NCBI RefSeq assembly: GCF_000585355.1
Contig: NZ_KK073873.1
Coordinates: 248,001 to 312,000 of the forward strand
Direction: 5' to 3'
Origin: Xylanibacter oryzae DSM 17970
Lineage (GTDB): Bacteria > Bacteroidota > Bacteroidia > Bacteroidales > Bacteroidaceae
Length of the DNA stretch: 64,000 bases
Positions 36,524 to 44,121 of the stretch are shown piece after piece. A program made the position numbers and the translations under genes. Each line of letters opens with the position of its first letter. The first letter of the stretch is position 1. The notes beneath the pieces were generated by a model. That model ran no database searches. It worked only from the letters and a program-made list of their open reading frames with translations, and was not told the origin of the DNA.

Positions 36524-37084
36524 ATGGATCCTTTTGTTGGTGAAATTAAAGCATTCCCTTATGACTTTGTGCCAGAATGCTGGCTATTTTGTGATGGATC
36601 ACAGGTTTCTGCTACTCAGTACCAGGCTCTTTATAGTGTTATTTGTGGTCTTTATGGTGGGTATAGTAATACTTATTTTACCCTTCCAGATCTGCGTCAA
36701 AGAGTTCCTGTATGTGCTGATTCGAGAAACTCTTTATTTCAAGTAGGAAAAACCGGTGGAACAACTCAAGAACCGATATCAATAGCCCAGTTAGGACAAC
36801 ATAATCATCAACTTTATGGTGATTTAAGATATGGTGCTGATGTCGCTTTAGGAACGGATACTCCAGGTAATAATGTATTTATTTCTAATTCTCTTGCTAC
36901 TCCATCTTCGGGTAAACCAGTCGGACTATATGCATATTCTTCTGTTGGGCAACCTTTTATCAATACGGCTCTAATTAGTTCCAATTGTGGTGTTGATTCA
37001 CCTGTTCCACACAATAATATGATGCCATATTTGGCCTTTCGTTTTTGCATTTGCTGCTATGGAACATATCCGGTTAGAAATTAA
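36524..37084 (+). CDS. Tail-collar domain protein (phage tail-fibre-like, MdpB type), copy 1
   Basis: 186 aa. The N-terminal module GEIKAFPYDFVPECWLFCDG and YQALYSVICGLYGGY, then LPDLRQRVPV, is the tail collar domain seen in short phage tail fibres and in the so-called microcystin-dependent proteins. The C-terminal NNMMPYLAFRFCICCYGTYP is the family closing motif. No phage genes are nearby. It is first of three tandem paralogues, with 27-bp spacing to the next, in one operon with a formyltransferase and a PqqD-like gene. Confidence 0.88.
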   Translation: MDPFVGEIKAFPYDFVPECWLFCDGSQVSATQYQALYSVICGLYGGYSNTYFTLPDLRQRVPVCADSRNSLFQVGKTGGTTQEPISIAQLGQHNHQLYGDLRYGADVALGTDTPGNNVFISNSLATPSSGKPVGLYAYSSVGQPFINTALISSNCGVDSPVPHNNMMPYLAFRFCICCYGTYPVRN

Positions 37085-37109
37085 AATGTTTAATATAAAA
37101 TATGATATT

Positions 37110-37655
37110 ATGGATAGTTATTTAGGTGAAATAAGGTTATTTCCTTACAATCTAATTCCTTCTGGTTGGGTACCGTGTGATGGACGAACTTTAAATATTC
37201 GTGAATTTACTGCTTTATATTCTCTTTTGGGAATAAAATTCGGAGGAAACGGGAGTACTACATTTTGTATTCCAAATATGAATGGTCGTACTTTGTTGGG
37301 AATTTATCCTGGATCTTCTGGTGTTGGGACTGCAGGCGGTAGTGAGTTTGTGACACTTTTGACTACTAATTTGCCTTGTCATTCTCATAATATGAATGTC
37401 GTGAATTCTTATGATGCGATTCTTCCAAAAGCTGATTATTTAGGAAATCCTAATGTGAAAACTAACAGTAGTCAAACTGCGAATAATGCTGCACCATCTT
37501 ATGGATATGCTCCTTCTGACGCTGCTGCTCTTGTTAACATGAATCCGTCAAGTATTGGATCTTCTGGAGGTTCTGTACCTCATGAAAATAGAATGCCTTA
37601 TCTCGTTTTGTCATATTGCATTGCAACGACTGGATATTATCCGCCAAGATCATAA
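37110..37655 (+). CDS. Tail-collar domain protein, copy 2
   Basis: 181 aa from ATG 37110. This start aligns MDSYLGEIRLFPYN with MDPFVGEIKAFPYD and MDPFLGEIRLFAGN of its paralogues; the in-frame upstream start overlapping copy 1 is rejected. It shows the collar motif PSGWVPCDGRTLNIREFTAL and the closing ENRMPYLVLSYCIATTGYYP. The middle ~60 residues differ strongly from the other copies, as in fibre proteins with variable tips. Confidence 0.88.
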   Translation: MDSYLGEIRLFPYNLIPSGWVPCDGRTLNIREFTALYSLLGIKFGGNGSTTFCIPNMNGRTLLGIYPGSSGVGTAGGSEFVTLLTTNLPCHSHNMNVVNSYDAILPKADYLGNPNVKTNSSQTANNAAPSYGYAPSDAAALVNMNPSSIGSSGGSVPHENRMPYLVLSYCIATTGYYPPRS

Positions 37656-37680
37656 ATCATAAACATAAATAGATAATAAT

Positions 37681-38235
37681 ATGGATCCATTTTTAGGTGA
37701 AATTAGATTATTCGCAGGTAACTATGCTCCTCAAGGTTGGCATATCTGTGATGGCAGTTCGCTGCCTATTTCTCAAAACGAAGCTTTGTATTCACTTATT
37801 GGGACAACTTATGGTGGAGACTCAGTGAATTTTAACTTGCCTGATTTGCGTGGTAAAGTGCCGGTTGGAAAAGGGCAACTACTTGGTGGAGCTAATTATG
37901 TGTTAGCTGCTAAAGGTGGAACTTCTCAAGTTCAATTGAATGCTACTAACAATCCACCACATACTCATTTGTTGAATGCTGTTCAAGTGAATGGCACTAC
38001 CAGCGATCCAACAGGTAATAAAGTTCTAGCAAAATCTGTACTTAAAGACAATACAGTATATGCAAACGTGAAAAATTACGATACGCTGCCTTCTGGTACA
38101 ACTGAACCTGATTCTCCATTGAATGCTAACGCCATTCAAGCGCAAGGGAACAGCATGCCGCATAACAACATGATGCCATATACTGTCATGAATTATATTA
38201 TAGCATTAGAGGGAATTTACCCTTCTCCACAATAA
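37681..38235 (+). CDS. Tail-collar domain protein, copy 3
   Basis: 184 aa. Collar motif PQGWHICDGSSLPISQNEAL, LPDLRGKVPVGKG and closing motif NNMMPYTVMNYIIALEGIYP. It follows copy 2 by 25 bp and precedes the formyltransferase by 5 bp, so transcription is shared. Whether the three proteins make a heteromeric fibre is unknown. Confidence 0.88.
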   Translation: MDPFLGEIRLFAGNYAPQGWHICDGSSLPISQNEALYSLIGTTYGGDSVNFNLPDLRGKVPVGKGQLLGGANYVLAAKGGTSQVQLNATNNPPHTHLLNAVQVNGTTSDPTGNKVLAKSVLKDNTVYANVKNYDTLPSGTTEPDSPLNANAIQAQGNSMPHNNMMPYTVMNYIIALEGIYPSPQ

Positions 38236-38240
38236 GCAAT

Positions 38241-39161
38241 ATGAATATTGGTATAATTGCAAACTCTGCTTCAATGTTTCCTCTGATATATCAACTTGCA
38301 GCCAATCGACTGCAAGTTGAGGTTTTTTATTCGCTGAGTCATGATCAAAATGTTAATCAGCGTGTGATGGGATTCTTATCGCATGTAAAGATTCCTTATA
38401 CTGAAGAGAAAAATGTAAATGTAGATGTATATAAGTGGCTTGATAATCATCACTTTGATGCTTGTTTTATTCTTGGTTATGGCCATTTGTTGAATACTGA
38501 TAAGTTGGGTAGCTTGCTGCCGATAATATTTAATATACATTTTGGCCTTTTGCCAGATTATAGAGGTCCTTCTCCTGTGTTCTGGCAGTTGAAGAAAGGT
38601 GTAGAACATCTAGGGGTTTCTATTCATCAGCTTTCGCCTAAGTTCGATGATGGACCTGTTATTTGGAATAAAGAAATCCAGAATAAAGATTATTTTAATT
38701 GTGAAACAGCTAATCAATATCTGAGCAACGTTTGTATTGAAGGGGTCTTTTTTATTCTGAATTTATTGGCTAATCATATACCTGTTGTTGGAAAAAAAAT
38801 GAATTCACAGCATCAAGCATACTACCATAAGCCTATTTTAAATGATATCTTTATTCAGTGGGATAAAATGGGCGCAAAAGAAATATGTGATTTGGTTAGG
38901 GCTTGTAATCCTTGGAATAGAGGAGCTATTACATGTTTAAATGGACACGAAATAAAACTCCTTGATGCTATAATCAGCATTAACAAACCTAAGGATGAGG
39001 CTGTTGCTGGTGAAATTGTTGGAGATAATGAATTATTGACAATAAGAACATGTGATAATCTTAATATTAATGTGAATATGATTTTCTATAGTGACAGTTA
39101 TGTACCTTCATATAACTGCCGTTATTATGGGATAGTTAAAGGTATTATAATTGGTAAATAA
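38241..39161 (+). CDS. Formyltransferase-fold protein (Fmt/ArnA-like)
   Basis: 306 aa. The catalytic motif FNIHFGLLPDYRGPSP (~97-112) gives Asn98 and His100, and Asp near 137 (FDDGPV) completes the triad of 10-formyl-tetrahydrofolate transferases. The usual SLLP is GLLP here. The C-terminal ~90 residues resemble the Fmt C-domain. It is unlikely to be the housekeeping methionyl-tRNA formyltransferase, given its operon with collar proteins and a PqqD-like gene. It may formylate an amine on a peptide or sugar made by this locus (inference). Confidence 0.8.
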   Translation: MNIGIIANSASMFPLIYQLAANRLQVEVFYSLSHDQNVNQRVMGFLSHVKIPYTEEKNVNVDVYKWLDNHHFDACFILGYGHLLNTDKLGSLLPIIFNIHFGLLPDYRGPSPVFWQLKKGVEHLGVSIHQLSPKFDDGPVIWNKEIQNKDYFNCETANQYLSNVCIEGVFFILNLLANHIPVVGKKMNSQHQAYYHKPILNDIFIQWDKMGAKEICDLVRACNPWNRGAITCLNGHEIKLLDAIISINKPKDEAVAGEIVGDNELLTIRTCDNLNINVNMIFYSDSYVPSYNCRYYGIVKGIIIGK

Positions 39162-39178
39162 TTTTTAACAAAATAAAT

Positions 39179-39460
39179 ATGTCTAAAATAACAGTTAACA
39201 CTACTATTAAACGTAATGATGAGCGTTTTGTTTCCACACAGATTGATGATGAATTAGTGATGATGGATATTCAAAACGGTAATTATATTAAACTGAATAA
39301 AATGGCAAATATTATTTGGGAACAAATAAAAGAACCTCTTTCAGTTAACCAGTTAATAAAATATTTAGAAACTCGATTCCTTGTAAATGAAGATCAATGC
39401 CAAAATGAAACTCTATCTTGCTTGGATAGAATGAACGAGCATAACTTAATTTGGACATAA
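39179..39460 (+). CDS. PqqD-like RiPP recognition element (candidate lasso peptide B1 protein)
   Basis: 93 aa of the PqqD fold: three strands (FVSTQIDDELVMMDIQNGNY, with the typical YIKLNKMANIIWEQI) then three helices. Such proteins bind the leader of ribosomal peptides and present it to the modifying enzymes. No other RRE is seen near the lasso genes, and the precursor lies 50 bp downstream on the facing strand, so this is the likely leader-binding B1 partner of the B2 protease. It could instead serve the collar/formyltransferase operon in which it lies. Confidence 0.85.
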   Translation: MSKITVNTTIKRNDERFVSTQIDDELVMMDIQNGNYIKLNKMANIIWEQIKEPLSVNQLIKYLETRFLVNEDQCQNETLSCLDRMNEHNLIWT

Positions 39461-39462
39461 AT

Positions 39463-39492
39463 AAAGAGGTTATTCGTTAGAATAACCTCTTT
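39463..39492. terminator. Bidirectional terminator between the pqqD-like gene and the lasso precursor
   Basis: AAAGAGGTTATTC (39463-39475) and GAATAACCTCTTT (39480-39492) form a perfect 13-bp stem with a 4-nt loop; TTTGTTTTTTAC follows on the plus strand and TTTATTT on the minus strand. It ends both convergent operons. Confidence 0.9.
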
Positions 39493-39509
39493 GTTTTTTA
39501 CACTTCTAT

Positions 39510-39635
39510 TTAACTTAGAGTATTGTCCTGCTGATCCCAATTTGTGCCGATAGCACCTAAGGTCTGTTCTTTAATAGAGATAATTTCCACTTTTGGCGTA
39601 CTCCACTTTTCTTGTCTTTTTTTTCCTTTTTCCAT
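39510..39635 (-). CDS. Lasso peptide precursor
   Basis: 41 aa, ATG 39635 to TAA 39510. The leader starts MEKGKKRQEKWSTPKVEIIS and ends IKEQTL; the predicted core is GAIGTNWDQQDNTLS. Lasso rules fit: Thr at position -2 of the core, Gly at 1, Asp at 8 for a Gly1-Asp8 isopeptide ring, and a 7-residue tail. W11-x-x-P14-x-V16 in the leader matches the YxxPxL motif bound by the recognition element. The C-terminal Ser15 is the residue phosphorylated in kinase-bearing lasso clusters. It lies 24 bp after the cyclase gene. Confidence 0.88.
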   Translation of the reverse strand: MEKGKKRQEKWSTPKVEIISIKEQTLGAIGTNWDQQDNTLS

Positions 39636-39659
39636 TTTAGTTAATTTAAAAGTTAAACA

Positions 39660-41549
39660 TTAATTAAAGATATAATTATTATCTTTTAGATATAATATTA
39701 TTTCGGTCACTATTCCGGCTTGTAAGATTCTTAATGGTATTATTGAAGTATTCGTGGAAGAATATGTCAAGGACATTTTTTCCATGTAGTGGATCATTTT
39801 GTTTTTATCAATATATTTATCTAGAATAAATAGAGAATCTGGATCATTTATTAGATTTTGTATATGTTCTTTGCAATCATAAGCTCGTTTAATACATTCG
39901 GGTGAAAATGGTAATTTATTCTTTCTTTCATTTATTTCAGAAGGATTGACATCTTTCATTGCATTTCTTATCAAAGCTCTCTTCCATCCTCCATTAACGA
40001 ATAAATGTATAGGTAACTCGTTGAGTAACTCAAAGATATTTTTATCAAATAAAGGAAGGGCTGATGTCATACCCATCGTTTCGTTCATCGTAAGTATTAT
40101 ATTTGACATTTGACTTATTGATCCATTATTTGTTAACTTTCTCATTACAACCGTTTCATTTAATTCTTGTTCTTTACGAAAAAAAACATATTTTTCAATG
40201 AATTTTTCATTAAGAAGATTCACCTCACTCTCTTTGTCGTTATTGTTTCCTTTAATTATAGATCTGGCAGTTTTATATAATGATGTTCTCGAGGCGTACA
40301 TTTCACGAAATACTTGTGTAAATGACTTGTTATCGTTTTTCATAAATTGTTTAATCAATTTGAAGGCTGTCTGTAAGTTTCCTCGTTTTATTAATTCATA
40401 AATTACACTATTTCCGCTCCATGATACCCAATAATCACCCCCGAATCCAGAAAATAATATTTTGACGTCTTTTTTTTGAGCAGCTTTCAATAAAGCGATG
40501 TCCATATACGATGTTGAACTTGGGAATGATTCATATCGGTTGAATGATTCCTCTAAATTTGTGAAAGAGTTTAATCCCGGTCCACTTTCATATGTTTGTA
40601 TGATGTTCGGGCAATGTTTGCCGATTATTTCAATATATTCGCGTTCATCCTTTTCAGTTCCATTATAATCATTTTGCAATACCGAAGAAAAAGTGTATAG
40701 GGGTTTGTTCTTTTTCATGAGCAATTCAGACAAGATACATGCGATACTTCCAGAATCCAACCCTCCGCTAAGTGTCAACCCAATTGGTACGTCATAGTTC
40801 AATCTTTTCTCAACAGCTTTGTACATTAATTCTTTGAGGCATTCATACCATTCTTCATTTTTTGTAAAATGATAACGATTGGCTGGTTCCAATGTCCAAT
40901 ATTTCTTTATGGATAATTTTCCATCCTTCATAATCATTACGTTTCCCCCATATAGAGCAAGTATTTCTTTGTTGAATGTTTGTTGAAAGTTACCATGCTT
41001 ATAGAAATATTCAATCAGGTATTCTTCATTGAAATAGTTGGGTGTCGCTTTTATTGCTGTGATTCCTTTTATTTCACTGCAGAATATGAATGCGTCGGGA
41101 GTATCATAATAATATAGTGGGCGAAATCCAATATGGTCTGTAGCTGCAAATAGTTTTTCAGATTTTTCATCCCAAATGGCAAAGGCAAATTCACCTTCTA
41201 GGTGATTTATACACATGTCTTCCCATTCCTGATAAGCCATAAGAATTAGTGTGGAGTCGGGTGTCACACTTAGCATATCATTATCTATGTTGAAGTGTCT
41301 GGCTAGTTCATGCCTGTTATCTATTCTTGCATCTGCGGTAATGGTGAACTGTCCAATTTTTAATGGCTGTTTTTCGTATATTTGTTGCGGATATACGTTT
41401 AAACGACAATTGCCCATTCCCATATTTTTATTTACAACGATTTGACTTCCGTCGGGAGCTCTATGATTGAGTGCTTCAAGCATTTTACCGACTAAGGAAC
41501 TGTCTACATATTCCTGCTTCTTATTTATGATTCCGAATATTGCACTCAT
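39660..41549 (-). CDS. Lasso peptide cyclase (asparagine synthetase-like, C protein)
   Basis: 629 aa. An N-terminal glutamine-amidotransferase-like domain (~1-210) lacks the catalytic Cys2 (it begins MSAIFG), so it cannot use glutamine, as in lasso cyclases. The synthetase domain has the ATP-pyrophosphatase motif SGGLDSGS (~261-268). It would adenylate the side chain of Asp8 of the core and close the ring with the Gly1 amine. It sits between the B2 protease (3 bp) and the precursor. Confidence 0.88.
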   Translation of the reverse strand: MSAIFGIINKKQEYVDSSLVGKMLEALNHRAPDGSQIVVNKNMGMGNCRLNVYPQQIYEKQPLKIGQFTITADARIDNRHELARHFNIDNDMLSVTPDSTLILMAYQEWEDMCINHLEGEFAFAIWDEKSEKLFAATDHIGFRPLYYYDTPDAFIFCSEIKGITAIKATPNYFNEEYLIEYFYKHGNFQQTFNKEILALYGGNVMIMKDGKLSIKKYWTLEPANRYHFTKNEEWYECLKELMYKAVEKRLNYDVPIGLTLSGGLDSGSIACILSELLMKKNKPLYTFSSVLQNDYNGTEKDEREYIEIIGKHCPNIIQTYESGPGLNSFTNLEESFNRYESFPSSTSYMDIALLKAAQKKDVKILFSGFGGDYWVSWSGNSVIYELIKRGNLQTAFKLIKQFMKNDNKSFTQVFREMYASRTSLYKTARSIIKGNNNDKESEVNLLNEKFIEKYVFFRKEQELNETVVMRKLTNNGSISQMSNIILTMNETMGMTSALPLFDKNIFELLNELPIHLFVNGGWKRALIRNAMKDVNPSEINERKNKLPFSPECIKRAYDCKEHIQNLINDPDSLFILDKYIDKNKMIHYMEKMSLTYSSTNTSIIPLRILQAGIVTEIILYLKDNNYIFN

Positions 41550-41552
41550 AAT

Positions 41553-41963
41553 TCATTGAAATTTATTTATTACAGCAAATTTATCCTTTCCTCTACCTCC
41601 TGTTATGGTTCGTCCTTCGCATTCAAGCCATGCATGTGCCATAAATACACCGTTATCAGCAACTCCGAAATATACAGAACTATTGATTTGTCTATGATTT
41701 AGCATGATTTTCCCCGCAAGTGCCTGTTCAAAGCATTTGGTTTTCCAAAAACTATGGTTACATGCTCTTCTTATAGCATTGCTTATTTCATCTAAAATTA
41801 AAGGATTCACATTTTTATTAGCTTTACTGTTATTAGGTTTCCTCTCAAGTATTATTACAATATATTTAAAAGGGAACGAATATATAAAGAATCTTGCCAA
41901 TGCAAGTAAGCACCAAGCTTCAATAAATAAAATGTAATCTTTTGTGCGTATATCCCGTTTCAT
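41553..41963 (-). CDS. Lasso peptide leader protease B2 (transglutaminase-like)
   Basis: 136 aa of the B2 family (Transglut_core3 type). Candidate catalytic Cys77 lies in FWKTKCFEQALAGKIML and His110 in FMAHAWLECEG. The ~60 N-terminal residues are hydrophobic/basic, as usual in B2 proteins. It would cut the leader after Leu26, freeing Gly1 for ring closure, with the PqqD-like protein supplying leader recognition. It lies 17 bp after the kinase gene and 3 bp before the cyclase gene. Confidence 0.88.
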   Translation of the reverse strand: MKRDIRTKDYILFIEAWCLLALARFFIYSFPFKYIVIILERKPNNSKANKNVNPLILDEISNAIRRACNHSFWKTKCFEQALAGKIMLNHRQINSSVYFGVADNGVFMAHAWLECEGRTITGGRGKDKFAVINKFQ

Positions 41964-41980
41964 ATTATTACATTTTTGGT

Positions 41981-42889
41981 TTAATTTAATATTATGCTTT
42001 CGATTTGATTCGATAATGTTTTGGGTACGCAGTTTATAGGTCTACTTATTTCGTATATCTTGCTGTCTTTTGCCAAATTACTAATTATCATAAAACATAA
42101 TTGCTTAAGAGAATTGCTTTGTATGAGCATCGGTCGGTAAATTTGTTTCATCAAAGAGGTGAATGCCTCAAATCCTTTGATTTCTTTAATTAGAATATCA
42201 TGACATTCTTGTCTCTTTATAATAAAAATCTTTTTAATCATGAGTCTATTTGTATTGAATCTTTTATGAAAGAAAAATCCGTATTTGTCCATACCTGACA
42301 TTATAGGAAAAGATTTTTCGCTATATTTTGAACAATGCATGTCGTCTAATGTGTCGCTCCATAATTTGATCATCGGATAAGAAGCGCAAGCTGTGATGCT
42401 ATTTGATTTATCTTTATTTAGCACTAATATATCATCGCTGAATATGTCATACCCTTTATTTGATAAATAAGAGACGGTAGTAGTCTTTCCTGCCCCCGAA
42501 TCTCCGCATATACAGTATAGCTCGCCGTGGTATGATATGGCAGAAGAGTGTAGCGGCATTAATCTTCTTTGCAGTAATATAGCAGCCATTACAGTGGCTA
42601 GAATATAGAGTCGGATATCTCTCATCTTTTTTATTTCACCGATAGGCTCAACAATGATTTTCCTTCCTGATGTTGCATAGTAAAAAGCTGTATTTTTAAC
42701 TTTGAAGGCAAACTCATTATCGTTTATGTTATATTCAAAATTCGGCGATGAAAAGTTGATAGAATCTTTTATTTCAGGTACCTTTCCCAATAAAATTTCT
42801 ATATCCGGAGTCATAAAATCAGCCTCCAATAATTCAGGAAATTCAATTTCTGAATTAATATTAAGTCCAAATCCTAAGTATTTTATCAT
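41981..42889 (-). CDS. HprK-like kinase of the lasso cluster
   Basis: 302 aa from ATG 42889, where family-like sequence begins (MIKYLGFGLNINSEIEFPEL); a TTG start 27 codons upstream adds unrelated residues. His in MPLHSSAI (~114), the P-loop GDSGAGKTT (~129-137) and the following FSDD (~150-153) are the conserved HPr kinase/phosphorylase core. In lasso clusters such kinases phosphorylate the C-terminal Ser of the precursor. Here that residue is Ser41 (core Ser15). It is the first gene of the minus-strand operon. Confidence 0.82.
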   Translation of the reverse strand: MIKYLGFGLNINSEIEFPELLEADFMTPDIEILLGKVPEIKDSINFSSPNFEYNINDNEFAFKVKNTAFYYATSGRKIIVEPIGEIKKMRDIRLYILATVMAAILLQRRLMPLHSSAISYHGELYCICGDSGAGKTTTVSYLSNKGYDIFSDDILVLNKDKSNSITACASYPMIKLWSDTLDDMHCSKYSEKSFPIMSGMDKYGFFFHKRFNTNRLMIKKIFIIKRQECHDILIKEIKGFEAFTSLMKQIYRPMLIQSNSLKQLCFMIISNLAKDSKIYEISRPINCVPKTLSNQIESIILN

Positions 42890-43064
42890 GGTTATAGTCG
42901 TTTGGCTTATTATGGGATAATGATATATGTAAACGTTTGGTTTACACCGTAAATATATTTTATTTTCCAATGAGTTGTTGCTTTTGTTTTCTTATTTTAT
43001 GTATTTAATGTTAATTTTAACTATTATTATCTGATTATATAACAATTTTACTGCAAATTGAACT

Positions 43065-43072
43065 TATTTTTG
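43065..43072 (+). promoter_or_regulatory. -7 promoter element for the nucleotidyltransferase-exporter operon
   Basis: TATTTTTG fits TAnnTTTG. It ends exactly at a GTG that could be taken for a start codon, so translation must begin at a later codon. Confidence 0.6.
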
Positions 43073-43110
43073 TGAAAATAAATAACGATTTCTTTAAACT
43101 AAATTATATT

Positions 43111-44121
43111 ATGAATCTAAATCGTGAAACGTTATACTATCGCCATAGACTGAGTCATCAGCAAATTGATATGCTTTTAGGAGAAAATAATTCTTCTAGT
43201 TTTGCGGATGATAAAATGAAAATATTACGGAATGTAAAAAACTTTATAACTGTAACAGATCTTTTTAGAAAAGAGTTAATACCTTTTGTGCCGATAAAAG
43301 GTCCGATACTGTCATACCGAATTTACAATGATCCGGCAGTGCGTTTCTCTCATGATATAGATTTGCTTATTTTATTGGATGACTTAACAAAAGTCCTTGA
43401 TTTGTTGCTGGGTCGTGGCTTCCGTATAATTGACTGTTCTTGTACAGCAGACGATTTTCGCCGAAAGCTGATTATAAAGAATTCACATCATATGGCTTTT
43501 TATAATGATAAATTGCAATTTTGTGTGGAAGTGCATTGGACGCTGACTTGTATGACTCCTATAAGTAATGATGAACTTATGGATATCGTTCATAAAAATC
43601 TAATCCAGATAAACTTTGCAGGGCGTTTATTTGTAGTGCTTAATAAAGAGATGGAGTTGGTTTATCTGATTCTACATGGAGCAAGGCATGGGTGGTGTAG
43701 GCTTAAATGGTTAATCGATATTGCTTATTATCCTATGGATGATTTGAATATGGACTTATTCTATACGTTGGTAAATCGATTTTCTGCTGATAAAGTTGTA
43801 AAACAGACAGATCAGTTGCTTAATTTGCATTTTCATCGTCATCTGCCATTTAAGACAAGTAATAAGCCTCTTGGATATATATTTAAATATGCCGAATATT
43901 CAATAAATAGAAAAAATGTAGAACCTGAGTCTTTATTTCAATCTTATAAACATTTTAGATATCTATTTTTCTTATTTCCGGAGGTATCATATAAGTTGAA
44001 GTGTGTCAAAGCTATATTTTTAAGTATGAATGATGTGGCAAATTTCAAATTCTCATCACAGTTGGCATATTATCTATATCGACCTGTCAGTTTAATTAGA
44101 AGGAGGATACTACATGTCTGA
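43111..44121 (+). CDS. Nucleotidyltransferase family protein of the lasso cluster
   Basis: 336 aa from ATG 43111; the GTG at 43072 lies in the -7 box and cannot be used. The core FVPIKGPILSYRIYNDPAVR is followed by FSHDIDLLILLDD, in which DID supplies the metal-binding Asp pair of the NTP_transf_5 group. Members are frequent in lasso and other peptide clusters next to HprK-like kinases. It may transfer a nucleotide or sugar onto the phosphorylated peptide (inference). It overlaps the exporter gene by 8 bp. Confidence 0.75.
   Translation: MNLNRETLYYRHRLSHQQIDMLLGENNSSSFADDKMKILRNVKNFITVTDLFRKELIPFVPIKGPILSYRIYNDPAVRFSHDIDLLILLDDLTKVLDLLLGRGFRIIDCSCTADDFRRKLIIKNSHHMAFYNDKLQFCVEVHWTLTCMTPISNDELMDIVHKNLIQINFAGRLFVVLNKEMELVYLILHGARHGWCRLKWLIDIAYYPMDDLNMDLFYTLVNRFSADKVVKQTDQLLNLHFHRHLPFKTSNKPLGYIFKYAEYSINRKNVEPESLFQSYKHFRYLFFLFPEVSYKLKCVKAIFLSMNDVANFKFSSQLAYYLYRPVSLIRRRILHV

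Noticed and set aside
36524..38235. Prophage remnant
   Set aside because: Only collar-domain proteins are present; no capsid, terminase, baseplate, integrase or lysis genes surround them, and they share an operon with biosynthetic genes.
43072..43110. GTG start for the nucleotidyltransferase
   Set aside because: The GTG is part of the TATTTTTG promoter element and could not be in the transcript; ATG 43111 is used.
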